From Liquidambar formosana (Eukaryota; Streptophyta; Magnoliopsida; Saxifragales; Altingiaceae): DNA of 64,000 nt. Under the pieces are notes generated by a model, which saw only the letters and a program-made list of their open reading frames with translations, was not told the DNA's origin and searched no databases. This document shows, piece after piece, positions 1-13,683 of the stretch. Both the position numbers and the translations under genes were made by a program. The stretch's first letter is position 1; each line of letters starts with the position of its first letter. The stretch spans positions 21,339,771 to 21,403,770 of the forward strand of contig CM077833.1 in assembly GCA_039720395.1 (NCBI GenBank), read 5' to 3'.

Positions 1-56
1 TCCAAGGAAGTGGAATATTAGGGTTTTTTCCAAGAAGGTGGAATGTTAGGGCTTTT
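1..56. repeat. Two tandem copies of a 28-bp unit
   Basis: Two neighbouring 28-bp units share the pattern tccaag-aaG-tggaat-tta-gggyttttt with a few differences. A long T tract follows near position 91. No coding sequence is visible from 1 to 548, and I see no other recognisable signal there. Confidence 0.6.
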
Positions 57-548
57 GTTGGTCTGGTTGTTTGTCCAGAATGAAATGTGGTTTTTTTTTT
101 TTTTTTTTTTTAATTTTTCAAAGCATAGTTGAATCTAAAAGAAGAGTTGTTCGACGTATTTTACTTGTTTCTGTTGTATGCAGTATGTGGTGGTGTACTG
201 GTGTTATTCACAGCAGTAAGTCAGAATGATTGAAAACTTTGCATCCTCTTATGTAACCCTAGAAGAACCCTAAATGTAGTTTAAGGTTCGGTTACTCCCA
301 ACATTTCTTGTTTTTGAATTTTGTTTTTTAATTTTGGTTTTCACCCGAAACTTTCCCAAGAGGAGGCAACCTGATAAAACTGGGCCACAAGGCTAGTGCT
401 AACTTCGTTTGGGTTCACTGGAAGTCATCAGTAAATCCCTTGTAGTTTTTGTAACATGGAAGCTTTTACTTGTGAATTGTGATTGATCTTGCCAAAGGAC
501 CAAAGGTAGCTTGTGTGGCAAATTTATTGATTTGAAGAATACTTACAG

Positions 549-1225
549 TAGAGGTGTTCATGTTTTAGATTAAAACCGAGATCCGAAGTTTGGTTTGGTT
601 TTTCTTTCCTTGGTTTGGTTTTAGTTCTAATTTTAGAGAACCGAATTAAATTGGTTTAGTTTTGATTTTCATTTTTAAAAAACCAATCCAAACTTAAAAA
701 ATTATCTATATATATATATATATATATATAATTATATATTATGTATTATATATTAAAGTTTAGTTTGTAAATTTCCTATTCAAACAATGGTAAAATAGGT
801 AATATCGTAATCATAATAGGAATACAAAACCTACTGAGTCAATAGTCAAACTAAAGTTTGCTATTTTGCTCTCAACTCTCTGCTCTGCTCCTCACCTTTT
901 GTTCTCTGTTTCTATTTTGATACAATGTTTTAATGCTTTTTTTATTTGCTAATATACTGCTTTATTAAAACTAATTTTATTTGGATTTTAGATTGTCATT
1001 TTTTCCATTTTGTTGTGGGTAAATAATTATCTATGGTGATTTGTTGCTATTTGATAGGTTGAAACTGAAACTGAATCCAACCAAACTGAAATTTTTTTGT
1101 TTGGTTTGGTTTGGTCATAGTATGGTTTGGTTTTGGTTTGATAAGAACAAAACCGAAATATAATGATTTGGTTTGAAACCTACCCTAAAACCAAACCAAA
1201 CCAAACCAAACCACAAACACCCCTA
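549..1225. mobile_element. hAT-like non-autonomous DNA transposon (677 bp)
   Basis: The element is flanked by a perfect 8-bp direct repeat, ACTTACAG at 541-548 and 1226-1233, the target-duplication length of the hAT superfamily. Its ends form imperfect inverted repeats: TAGAGGTGTTCATG on the left, and TAGGGGTGTTTGTG when the right end is read inward. Both fit the hAT end rule YARNG. The interior has no reading frame. It carries many GGTTT/AAACC units in opposite orientations near the two ends, so it could fold into a long stem, and it has a (TA)n tract near 703-730. Confidence 0.8.
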
Positions 1226-1233
1226 ACTTACAG

Positions 1234-2037
1234 GTCAACTTTCTGGTAAAATGAGTATACCTCATCTTACACTAGGCTCAAGCCTAATTCAGAAAGCAGA
1301 GAGGATGGGGAAACCCTTCCATTATAATTTGTAGTCTTCAAGCCATTTGGCCCTTTTATCCGATTGTCCTCAAGCAATATAGCAAAGATTTTGCTGTAAC
1401 ATTCAGACATCGCATTGTTGGAGTGGAGTCAAGTGCCTGGAAAGCAGCCTATTCCCCAGTAATGAATACAAATCCACAATATATGGTGCTGCCAATTTTA
1501 CTTGATTTATGTCGAGCTCTTGTAGATTCTTTTTTTTATTTTATTTTTTCCTCTGGGTAGTAGGATCCAACTTGGTGACTACATATCAAAATTCAAGTGA
1601 GGGATGATTTCACTAATTCATCCTCAATGCCAAAAAATGGTCAACGACTGTTACCCAGTAGGTCCAGTGCTGTATCCCACCGATAGACCTGGCACTGCAC
1701 AGTTTGAATTTTAATAGCACTCCTTCGATAAATTGAAAGTATTCCAACAGAACATTGATCCATGAGATGTTCTGGTCCTTTGCATCACTGACCTTTGTCA
1801 ATCCAATCTAGTCCCTTGCAAACATGCATATGACAAAAACCGCAACTTATTTCACTTTCTGTTAAGCATTATTAATTACTCAACAGGATAAAATTAACCC
1901 AAATTATTGTTACAACTTGGTGCTCTCGCTGTGAGAGTACAAATAACTTCGTAAGCTTGATTCAAGAGAAGAATTGAAGAAGACGGCCTCAAAACTTCTC
2001 AAAACCCCTCTTGAACCCCAAATATCCCACATCACTT
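1234..2037. other. Intergenic / probable 3' flank of the TMEM135-like gene
   Basis: No convincing gene is present. The part nearest 2037 would be the 3' UTR of the minus-strand gene that follows. A 62-codon minus-strand frame at 1613-1801 matches nothing I recognise, and I do not call it. Confidence 0.5.
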
Positions 2038-3163
2038 CTAACTACTTTTGTGGTGTGGGGTTTCACATGGAGGTGGAGGCACACCAAACACCCAATCAAG
2101 AACGTTCAAGTACTTGGATCGAAAAACTTCCCTCTCCTGTGCATAGCAGTGCATAATGATGGCTGTTGATAAGCTGAAAACCACCACATCAGCTCTCTTC
2201 AGGTTCTTCGACTGTGGCAAATATCCAACATCAGCCATACATGTGAAGAAGCTCTCAATAGCCCGCGCAAGGCAGTAGAGTGATATCTCAATACGTCTGC
2301 TTTTCTTCTCAATTGCCAAGGCTAGGCCAGCTGGCAGCTGTCCAAGAACACAAGTGGTTCTTTCAAGATCGAAACATACATTTTCAGACTAATTGAAAAG
2401 AAAAATAAGAGAGTCCATATACCGTCCCCATCGCCACCATTGGAATGTTACATCTCTTAAAAATCCTGAAGAGCAGACATGTCCACATCCTGTTGAACAA
2501 TTTTCATAAAAAATAAAATTCTCAACTAAAATCAGAACAAATAGAAAGTCTCAAAAAGATGACAACACGAGGTGCATTTACTACTTCAACTATGCACGTA
2601 AATATTTGTTTACAACCAAGTTAAAGTTTATGAACTACGTTCTCACAATGCAATAAGCTTTCAAATGTTGGCAGAATTTTGTATAATTGTTTATTTATTT
2701 AGATAGAGACCAATATATCTGACTAATGGAAGCCAAAGCTTGAAGGAAGAGAAAACTATGCCACGGTTATGACAATGAAGAATAAATGCAGGAAGCAGTT
2801 ACTGTGTTTATGCAACCAGATGGGACATTTCAAATTGTTTATTCTTTCATTTATCTACTCTGCTTTTCTTGCTTAGTTGAATCAGGATATCCTTCATTGC
2901 TAACTGCTAATAGCAACAATTACCTCTTTTCCTAACTTTAGTGCTTTCCTCACCAGATGCTTAGATGACACTCTCATGGAAGGGAAAAGGGTTCCAAACT
3001 TCCAATTGCTTGAGGAAGCAACTAACTATTCATTTGGATGGTTCATCCACCACTCCCAAGTCCCAATACCACTGGCTTCCAACAGTATCACTTTGAAACC
3101 ACCAGCATGATACAAAACTGGGTAATAATCAATGGACAATGACACAATAAAGATCAATTCATC

Positions 3164-3194
<31 letters not shown>

Positions 3195-6100
3195 ACAAAA
3201 ACACAGACATGTGCACACGCGCTTGTGCAGACACGTACACACACAAGAAAAATACTTGTTCCAGTCGTTAATTTGACAACTTATTCTATATTATCATAAT
3301 AACATCTTTCAACGCTCAGAAACCTGATTGAGGCAATTTCATGTAATACATAACACTAAGTACTAATTTCTTTACAATCACTTTCTATATAAATCTATCC
3401 TTACATCACTAATGCTTCATGGAATCATGGACAGTACACCAAATAAGTTCTTAGGCTAGTGAGAAATGGCATAAGAAAAACAATTCAAACTTAGCTTGGA
3501 ACAAACTAGAAACTATCATTTTCAGAAAACTACCATATATACTTGTCCCAATAAAGGGAATTCACTTGCATATATGACAACTAGATCAATGTAATGAGAT
3601 AACAGAAAACAAATGCTAACCAGGCAGATGAACAATATGCAGATAGAAACAAGCTTGATCTTGCGGTACCAAGAAGACCCTTTCCAAGTATTGTGTAAGG
3701 TCTGCATAAAGGTGAAGAGAAACATGGTAAAATATTGATCACAAGGGAAATCCAAAAAATAGTTACTTGCTACTTAACTGAAAGCATGAGGAAGATAGAA
3801 GAGAGAAGGAAGGGCAGAAATACTTATCCAGAAAAAAAGGGCAGAAATAAGACTACTAAGAACTGTCTGCCCAATACTCAAGTTTGAGGAAATCGACCTC
3901 ATTGGCAAGACATCAGCTGAGTTCTAGGGAAAATGCAATGTGAACTCCGTAACAAACGTAAGAAAGGGAAGAACGTGTACTGACAAATGTGTTCCCAAGA
4001 CTCAAAGTTAAGGTTACCTTATCAAAAGAAAAAAAAAAAAAAAAAAGTTAAGGTTGAAGAAATGACTAATAAGACATCAGCCAGTCAATTCCTATATCAA
4101 TAAGAGCCTACACAAAAATTCATGTGAAAAGCTTGCCAAAAATACATTAATGTTAAAGCAGCCATCCAGCTCACTCACACATTATGTATCGACATGCATC
4201 TAGGTACTTTGGAAACCATCAACCATGGGGAGACACTTAAATGCAATTAAGATTTCCTAATAAGTAACCCAACAACATAACTTTATAAAGATGATTAATT
4301 AACATATGTTCCAGATATTATAATTTATCTAGTATGAAACTCTTGACACCAACCATTCTTGACACCAACCACACTTTGTTTAACTTTGCACTAGCAATTT
4401 CAACCAAAAGACCAAAATTTACCATTTTTTCATTGAGTAAACATAATTAAATTTCATACCTTTTCAAGAGGTCTTGGCGATGAACAATTAGTGCAGGAAT
4501 CAAATATACGGGAAGGTAAACTGGTAATGCTCTTTTATAGGCTTCAATAAGAAAAGAAACAATATGTGCGCTGCATGATTGATGTCCATGTATGATCTGC
4601 AAATGTGAAAATTTAGTACTTGAAGATTACACAAAATGGATATGAACATTTAGCTACATGGTGTAGGCTGAAAAGTCATTAGTTTTATCGTTCATGATAA
4701 CTGTACTTCAAACAGCAATTGCACAGGATATAATTTACACATAAAGTTTAAAAGCAATACCAAACATCAGGCAAAAAGACAAGTGCAAGAATTCTATTGG
4801 ATTTGATGATTTTAATGCATTTATTATGGAGCCTGCTGCAAAAGGTTCAGTTTAAGGGCCAAAGATAATGAATATTTCTGGTTAAAAAACATGCCTGTAT
4901 ACATTTGATAATATCATTGATCAATTACTCTCCCAATGAGATGAAGTGCCCTGGTTAGGATTGAAAATTCTCGAGGCCAAAAATAAACGCATATTAATTT
5001 ATCAATGAATGAATTAAAAATGCACAAAAATAAAGGATACAAACCTAGATAGAATGAAATGGTAGAAAGGATTCATGCATCCAATATGAAACTGGGAAAA
5101 AACGAATCGTTGACTTATTGTCACAACTTTCTGCACCTTTTCATAAGAAAGTAGAAGGTTGCAAAATGTAACATCTAAACAACTTTCTGCACTTTTTCAT
5201 AAGAAAGTAGAAGGTTGCAGAATGTAAGTTCTAAACGATTTTCCACATCAACTTATGCATCTTTCAAAGAAAAAAGTACAAAAGCGGAAGAGAAGGGGGG
5301 AGAGGGGGGGGGGGGAAGAACTGCACAGCTATGCAGAGAAAATGAATATGTTTTTTGCTTGGTTAATTAAATGTTACATAATGAGGGATGCATACCGAAC
5401 AGGGGACTTTCATTTCCGGATCTAATTTAATGTCAACACCCATGGCCTTGTAATACTTCTCTATCGCCTCCAAATTAGTAAAAGGCATGCCACTTGCGAT
5501 CTCTTTCACACCTTGTAGAATAATGGTATCCTTTCCACCATGCTTATTGAGAAAGGACTTATATGATGAAGGCAAACTCTCTTGCTTTAGTATGTAAGCG
5601 GACCTGACAAGAACATATTTTTAACTTAAATTATACAGTAGAAAAAGAATAACCACTGTGTCTAAGAGGGTATAGACATCAGAGCATATTTTCTTAAGAG
5701 AGGTCTCCTGGACACCATGAAGTAAAAATTCTAGCAGACTACATTTCGTCCTGTGGAAGATTTAAAGCAATGACCAAAGCATTACACCATAAGGAGGAAA
5801 AGCAAGGAAAGAAAGAGAAAAAACATCCATCAACGTCACTAGGGGAATATCAGTCCAAACAATATTATAGTATGTGCATTGTAGAAATCCTCTTTTAGTT
5901 TTTATTTCTATTCTCTAACTGTCTGTGGTATGCCTTTTGATGTACTCTAAGTTGCCGGCATCTACCATATGAGATGCTGCTCTTCCTCAAGAACCATGAT
6001 TGCGCTTCTAAGAAACTTGTAATACTAGTGATTCCCTTGCAAAATAATTGTAATTTCATTTTGATAGAACCTCAAATTAGATAGAGGCAATGCATAGTTT

Positions 6101-7926
6101 TCACAATACTCATTTTCTTCTTTATTTGAGGAATAGTTGATCATTTAAATGAAAGAAAAGAAAGGCCCTTCTACTTGAAAAAGTGCTTCCCACTTTTGCA
6201 ACTTTTGTTAATGATATTTAAAGCTTTACAAGCATATGGTGGTCACTAGGATGAAAGCTGGCCCACATGTGTACAATTTTTTTGGTTTGATGATACCTCT
6301 TAGCATATCGTATTCTGAGTGTGTCTCAAGTTAGTTTTTTTTTCTTTATTTTTTTTTGCTTCTTTTCTAATGAATGTTTCAAATGCGAGATATAATGGGG
6401 CATGTTAGTTAAACTAGTGAGATCTACTCACTGATTTGAAACATTGCATGCTTAAATTTATATTATTTATAGCCTTATAGGCAAGCAGTTAGTAGCTAGC
6501 TCTATTGTTTTTTTGTTTTTATTTTTATTTTTATAAGGGTTGCTAGCGCTATTGTTTGCAGGTGTTAACAGTGCTCAAACAGACAAAAGCCTGGGTCTGT
6601 AATACAAATTTTAGCAAACTTTATTAGCTAAGCCACTTAGCATATTACTATGTTTTTACTCAAAAAATTATATATCGATATTGGGTAATTTAGTTCAGTT
6701 TTAGCACATTTTCCCAAAATAAAAATGTATACCTTATAAGTTAAACAAATCACCAGTGTAAGTTTGCTCAAGACATCCTTGGACATAAATTATAAGCAAA
6801 ATTCATATCTTAACTATAAGGTATGAATTTGGAAAAAGATTGAAAGATCATGAAAACTTTATACATTATCAAATAAGGTTTTACTTTTACAATGCACCTT
6901 TATACCTAAATGTAGAACAACTTGCAATAATGAATTCAAATAATAGCATGAAAAGATTTCAAATCTTAGCAACCAGAATGATTTCGGCAAAAAGGAACTT
7001 ACAATATTTGTGAAGAGGATAGACACATAAGGAATATGTCACCGTGCGCCCAAGTAAGAGGTTTACAAATGCGCCCAAATCGTTTGCTTTTGATTCCACA
7101 GCGCGATGCCAAGACAGCAGCACGCATAAGGATGTATATGGCCAAGCTCGGGTGTTGCGTCTCCAGTCCAGTCAAAAGCATCGACGGCCCTGCTATCGCC
7201 CCTGCTAACAGAGCTCTCCATTTCCCAGTCCTGAATTAATCAAAGTTTCACCAATCAAATCAAAGCAGCAACGACACTCAATTACCCCATTGAGTGTAAT
7301 TGAAATTTCCAAGGATTATAACAGCAAGGCAGCAATTAACAAATTAAAGCAATAGTGGCATGCCTACGGTGTCCTCCGACAGCAGCTATGACCTCATCCA
7401 TGGAAACAAATGTACCAGCAAAGGTGCCAAGAAAGAGTCCGTATCTGAGTGTCTCTTTTATCGCCATAATCACATCATCACTATTCGAAATCATACCCAG
7501 CTTCCTAAACCAGAGAATTAAATTACAAATATATATCAGATCCAAAAACTCGTAAAACGAAGAACAAGCTGACGAAATTAAAATTTCAAGACAATCAATT
7601 AACCTCTGGGAGGCTGATAATCTCCGGCGTCTCAACCGAGAGAGAAGCGAGAAGAGAGCGAGGCCACCTTTGAGACCAGCTCCAATGGCGAAGCCCTTGG
7701 ACGAGGCGGTCACGATTCTCCACAGCTTCTCCGAGTCGTGAACCGGAACCGAGTCGACGCCGAGCAAAGAAGAAGAAGAACACGAAGACGACGAAGGAGG
7801 ATTGGATCTTCCGCAATGCGGACAGCTCCAATCGCCGGATCCGTCGTCATCGATCCCACCGTTCTCCCCGGAGAAGCATGAGCAGCGGCCGTCCGCAGCG
7901 GCGTTTCCGTCGCCGGGCGGCGACAT
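2038..7926 (-). CDS. TMEM135-like / Tim17-Tim22-Tim23 family membrane protein
   Basis: Eight exons on the minus strand give 494 aa: 7926-7604, 7504-7364, 7230-7003, 5603-5396, 4596-4460, 3701-3621, 2489-2423 and 2337-2038. Phases join exactly and the stop is TAG at 2040-2038. The protein resembles plant TMEM135 homologues annotated as Tim17/Tim22/Tim23 family (for example Arabidopsis At5g51150, from memory). Visible parts are an N-terminal CPHC pair near residues 35-38, a first membrane segment with KGFAIGAGLKGG near residue 76, the RALLAGAIAGPSMLLTG segment after exon 3 begins, and a conserved C-terminal block with LAIEKKSRRIEISLYC. Animal TMEM135 is linked to peroxisomes and mitochondria, so an organelle membrane role is inferred. 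Intron 2 appears to start with GC, because the nearby GT would break the frame. The start is the first ATG, with GC-rich 5' sequence upstream to about 8090. Confidence 0.88.
3168..3194. repeat. (CT)n microsatellite in intron 6 of the TMEM135-like gene
   Basis: A run of CT repeats is followed by AC-rich sequence. It accounts for the low-complexity minus-strand frame in this place. Confidence 0.9.
5124..5235. repeat. 56-bp tandem duplication in intron 4 of the TMEM135-like gene
   Basis: The block that starts caactttctgcacc and ends with gtagaaggttgca is present twice, starting at 5124 and 5180, with few differences. This is a recent local duplication with no coding meaning. Confidence 0.85.
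7231..7363 (-). other. Probable GC-AG intron (intron 2 of the TMEM135-like gene)
   Basis: The reading frame joins correctly only if exon 2 ends in AG at 7364 and the intron starts with GC at 7363-7362 (AG|GCATGC). The acceptor is ttcag at 7231. The alternative GT at 7367-7366 would remove four bases and put the conserved RALLAGAIAGP segment out of frame. GC donors make up about one percent of plant introns. Confidence 0.7.
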
Positions 7927-8090
7927 GGAGGATGATTTAGGGTTCTTCGGGGAGTTGCCAAGTGTTCGGTCTGCGCATAGCTGGAATGACTTGGTGGGAA
8001 GTTTTTTGAAAGCGATTAGAGTGAATCAGTCAAATAGAGACAGCGAGAGATAGCCTGGAGATTATCGAAAGGCGAGTGAAAGAGCCACAC

Positions 8091-9464
8091 GTATGGAGCA
8101 GGCGGTTTAGTGTGGGTTGGAATGACGACGTGTTATTTTCACTATTTTGAGCTGGTTTTCATATGGGAATTTATTTCGCGGAAATATATGGCATTTAAGG
8201 TTTGGGTGAGGAATGGCTAAATGGTGGACGATGCTTATTGACTCATATATCTGCAGGTTACGTACGGCCAGGATCCTTGGATCAAGATCAGATTGTTGAA
8301 ATACACTGCCACTGTGATTTTATGGAGGGGAGGCCTTTAAAGGTGACTAGGTGAGTCGCTAAATGGACCACCACCACGTTTGACAGACAATCTTTCCCGA
8401 CCCCTAAATTAGTAGATGTAATGATTTATATCAATATCAACATGAATAATTGCTGATACAATTGACATGACATGTAACTATGTAAGTCAAGTGTTTCAAA
8501 ATCTAACAAAAACATTTGATCTTTCTCAAGGGTTATCCTAGGATTTAAAGGGCCACTGGGCCATGTTTCAATCCAAGTGCCTTTTTTTTTTTTCTTTTTT
8601 TAGGTTACAACAGGAGAAACCGAACCCTTATCATATCCTATTTCTTGATTTATCCCCACTATCCCTTATCACTGGACTAGTCCTATCGGCTTAGTCCATG
8701 TGAAACTTCCCTATCATGCTAGCACCCAAAAAACTACTCCTACTAAAGTCATCATCTTATTGAGCTTCTGCTTAATTGATTAAAAACTACTCCTATTAAA
8801 AGTCATCATCTCATTGAGCTTCTGGCTAATAGACATTCTCTCCTTTTTCCTTTTTTTTTCTTTTTTTTTTATTTTATTTTAATAAATGACTAATAGTGTG
8901 CAGCTGCTAAAGAGATCGAGTGTCTAAAAACCAATCTTAAATTAGATGAATTCGCCATTCATTTTCCATCACGTAGGCATCCACGTATCTGGACCATGCA
9001 TAATAGATGGGACCATTATTTACTCAGCCCTACAGAAGATTATATACAAGTTAAACCTATTTGCGATTGCTTGAATACTTTAGTAGATCAGTATTGATAA
9101 TTGTCCCCTAATGTTGAATTTCAATAATTAAAATCCTTCGATTCGAAATGAAAATTGCAATGAGATGAACCAATTCATACTCCTAATTCTGAAGTATGGA
9201 AGGGATTTACGAATGACAGTGAAGAGCTTGAACAAAGAAAGGACAATAAAAAGGCAGTAAAGATGTTAAAAGGAACACTTTGTATTCTTCTTCTTTTTTT
9301 GCTGTATGTGAAAGGGAAAAAGAAAAATGAAAAATGTAAATAGAGGAGAACATTGAGTACAACTACTCCAAATCCTTGCCATTCTAAACTGTATCCCAGT
9401 GCTCATATTTGAGTCACAATTCAAGCCCCTATCATTTCAATCAAAGAGGATCTAATGTCTCTGT
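8091..9464. other. Intergenic between the two minus-strand genes
   Basis: AT-rich sequence with T tracts near 8580 and 8850 and one tandem duplication (8729-8829). No exon is recognisable. The left edge is the promoter side of the TMEM135-like gene. The right part (about 9250-9464) is probably the 3' UTR of the carrier gene. Confidence 0.5.
8729..8829. repeat. 53-bp tandem duplication
   Basis: The unit beginning aaaaactactcct and containing agtcatcatct and ttgagcttctg starts at 8729 and again at 8782, with minor differences. Confidence 0.85.
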
Positions 9465-10724
9465 TCATTCCACTTGGAGAACGATCTTCATGAACTCATA
9501 AACAAAGTAACTTATTGCAGCCGAAGGTAGTACCTGAAGATGCAAAATATCAACAAATAGAACAAAGATGTAAGAACCTTATTAGCATCAAACAATGGTA
9601 GAACATCAATAAATCAAAACTCAGTAAAATCATGACTATTCTGTTAGAATCGATTTTAAGGTAACTCAGCTTCTAGTATTTAGATTTCAAATAAGGACCC
9701 CCTAGGGTCAAGACAAGCTAGAAAATACGGAAGATGAACCATTAAATCATGATAGCTACACATCCCCAGTTCATCCCAAAAGGGAAAACGTCTAAGGTTT
9801 TGTAAATTATAAAAAAGGCGACAAACATCTTGTTTGCATTTTTGGGAGCACCTAATTAGTAATTACTATAGTACTTCCTTGGAAACACACGAGTAACTGA
9901 AGGTACTTCAGATCTCTGTATCCTCGTACCTGTAGTAAGCTAGGAAAAAGTCCTGCATAGAGAGCTGGAAGACCTCCATGCTCAACTATCTTGATGCCAG
10001 TTGCCAACGCACTCATCTTAGTTGCCTGGACCTGCAACTGAAGCCGTCTCCTCACAACTTCGAATGGATAGGTGGCAGCTTCTGCACAAGCACCAGAAAT
10101 AGCCCCATATAGTAATGTTCTGATCGGTCCCAACTCTAACTGGTCAAAAGCATTCAGTTCCTGCCCTGGTTGGTTCATATTTTGAATTCTTTTTCTTCCT
10201 TCAGGTGAATGCAGATAAGCTGATTTCAAAATATCATACACACCATAGAAAACAGCACCTGAAGGTGCCACACTTAAAATGGAGGGTACTAAGCCCTTGT
10301 AAAGAGAAAAAAACCCTTCAGTTTGGATCATGTAGCTGAAAGCACCAATTACACCACCCAAGGCTTCCCCACCTGGTGCCACCAACTTGGTCCGGATCTG
10401 AAAGGATTTATCATTATTAAATGTAGTTCTGAATTTTGATATAATCACATGGTAAAGCTTTCAAAACAAGGATGATCGGAATATATATCTGTAAAAAGTG
10501 GGAATCTTTTTATTTTTCTCTTTTTCTTCCCTTTTTCTTAACTTTAAAAGTGTGGATAAGTTTCTATTTTCTAAAGAATGCTGTCTTAGAGTAATGAGTT
10601 ACTTTGAACACAAGTCCTTAAATAGTTGGAAAACAGACGAATATCAACAACTTGATTCACAAGTTGCATCTTCAATATTCTTGAACTTGAAAAAGTATAA
10701 GGAATGGAAAAAGAAATGACGGAA

Positions 10725-10755
<31 letters not shown>

Positions 10756-10890
10756 CACACACATGAAAATGATCATGGGCAGAACATCCCAGATCGGATT
10801 GCACAGTTGGTAGCCATGCGTGGGTGTGAAAGCCACGCATGGCACCAGCTGTGTGATCTGTTCTGGACAGTCCGCACTTGATCATCTCCC

Positions 10891-10924
<34 letters not shown>

Positions 10925-13646
10925 ATTAGACATACATACATATATGTAGTATACATATTATCCTAGGCAATGCCATATATCCAAGTGGACTACTCTCTAT
11001 TTTTCCTTTTTCCTTTTTTGGCTAAGATCCAAGTGGACCACTCAATGTCACGAAAAAAATGTTCCCAGTCAAGTGCCTCAAAAGTCAACTGCAAGCCTGC
11101 AGTTTTACAAAAGCCTTTGGTCAAGAAGGGTCTATGACATTTCAATTATAGACTAAAGCCATTGGTATTTTATCCAGGTCATTGACATATTTAAGCTTCC
11201 TTAAGGCCAATAAAAAGACTAAGCTTGAACTAGCCTTTCCATGACCATTAATGTGTTAGGAAAATAAGCTATGTTCAGTGCCATCCTGATTTATTACTGT
11301 CATGGCGTCATAGCAGAAAGCCATTATGATCAGCCTTGCCATCAATCTGGGTCACACATATAATAATAACAATAATAATAATAATAAGATGATGAAGAAG
11401 AAGATCTCAAATTGTCACATACAGTGTCCAGTGGCAAGCAGAGTATAGTGGCAGTAATGCCAGCCGCAGCACCAGCAATAAACCTCTCGAAATTTGTGGT
11501 TTCCTCATTTCCAGAAAATTTGAGCAGTTTCTTTCTGTATGTATCATAGGCATAAAAATTGACTGCCTTAAATGGAGCTGTACGAAGAATGTTGACAAAA
11601 TTCCCCTTCCAAAAGCCTTGCAAGCCTTGAGAAGCTGCAATTGTCTTGATAAGCTCAAGAAGATTCTTCTGTTCACCACGAACTATATATTCCAGCTTTA
11701 GTCTCTCAAGAGGGGCAACAAAAGTTCTGATACAACAAAATTCATTTATACACAGATGAAGCAGTGAGATTCCATGAGACCAAAAGACAACTTGTTTGAG
11801 ATACCAAGCCCAAATATTTCTTGAAACAATATGTAAATGTAATTTTGTAATATCATAAACAAAGTGTTAGTGCAATATATGGTACTCATTCAACTTACCT
11901 AAAGTAACAAGTATATAGGCAAGTTGGTAGTAATGTATTATTGTTTATGAGAGATCAATTTCATTAATTTTTATGGTGTATATGATATTGATCTCACTGA
12001 GATTTTTTATTGATGAAGTAAAATATGTATTATTAACAAAGGAGCATAGCCCAAGTACATGAGACATATACAAGCACCAAAGAAAGACCCCTCTAACACC
12101 TGAGAAGGTCAATGAAGTGAACAAAAGTGAGGTTGTTACAATTAGCATAACTAGAATACCACAAAAAAAGAGATCTAACAAAAAAAGAATTAATGTCAAT
12201 CAGCGACTTCTCTATCCCTTCAAAAGTTCTTTGGTTCCTCTCCCTCCAAATACACCAAAAAAAAAGCGTGAGGAACCATTCTCCAAATCACCTTAGCTCC
12301 TTTCTCCCCCCTTTAAACCACCAACCACTAAGGAGATCATAAGTAGAAGAAGGCAGAACCCAATGAATACCAAACATGCTAAAAGTAAGCATCCAAAGGT
12401 TTCTAGTATAAACACAATGGATGAAAAGATGATCAACCGTCTCCGCCTTCTCTTTACATAATATACACCTATTCGGCATAGGCTATCTTATCTCAATAAG
12501 ATGATTCAACGTCAAGCACTTATCACTCCCCACCAACCAACAGAAGAAAGCCACTTTGGTGGGCACTGAAGAAACCCAAATATTCTTAGCCGGGAAGAAA
12601 TGGGACACCTTGACAACTCAAAGCATTGTAGAAAGATTTCATACAGAATAAACCTTTAGAATCCTTACACCACTCCAAGGTATCATCCTCACCCACCAAA
12701 ATCTTACTATCATAAAGAACTCGAAAAAAAAGTTCATAACACTTTCCAATTCCCAATCATTGAAATAGCGCAAAAAAATAACATTCCAATGTATGGCCCC
12801 GAGCGTCTCAACCATGTAGTCCGACACCAAAGCTTCTTTATCCATAGCAATACCATCTCACTGAGATTTTTTTTTATCTTTTAATTTCTCTCTCTCAGAG
12901 CATTGGATGGCTGCATATTGTGGTGCTTTGAGTTCAAACACAATGGTGCTCTGTGTACAAACAGGGGAGATGAAATTTATGTGGGTCATGGTCCCTTCAT
13001 CCTTGGTGAGGTGTAAGAACATGGGTGATCAAATTTAATATATTCCCCAAGTCCAAACCAAACCACGGAAAATGAATCGGAAAATTTATGTTTTACACGT
13101 TAATGGTTTTAAAGGGAAAAGCATTTACTTGTAAGGTATACTACGTTGTAACAAACTAAGCCGAAGAAGAAAATAAATAGATGGTATATTTTCTTTTAAG
13201 TGTGTTTGTGTGTGTATTGAGAAAACTTGAATTTTTTTCCTTAATTTGAATATATCATATACAAAACATTTTGCAAATAACATTGCCAACGATCCATAAT
13301 TCTATTTAAGATACAAATCATACTATATGTATAACTGGATTAATGAGTGTATACTAAAGAAAATTAAAGCTAAATCAAAATTGGCATACATAGTATACAA
13401 GATTTAGTTGTTATCTCATTGGGGAAAAAAAGAAGCAATTCCTTTGTTTAGGAATATTCAGGATTTTTGGCTACATGGTAATTGGTAAGTTTTGACAATC
13501 AGATATGTATTCATTCAAGAAAGTTCCCTTCTATTTTCCTTTCTTTCTTTTTTTTTGGTTTCTCTTTCCTCTGTATCATAAGGAAGCAGTTATTGCAGAT
13601 GTCTAGACACTAAAGTGATTAAATAAAAAATCATAACGCAAAAATA

Positions 13647-13683
<37 letters not shown>

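Noticed and set aside
1613..1801. 62-codon minus-strand frame near the left edge
   Set aside because: I do not recognise it and there are no convincing neighbouring exons. It may be repeat-derived.
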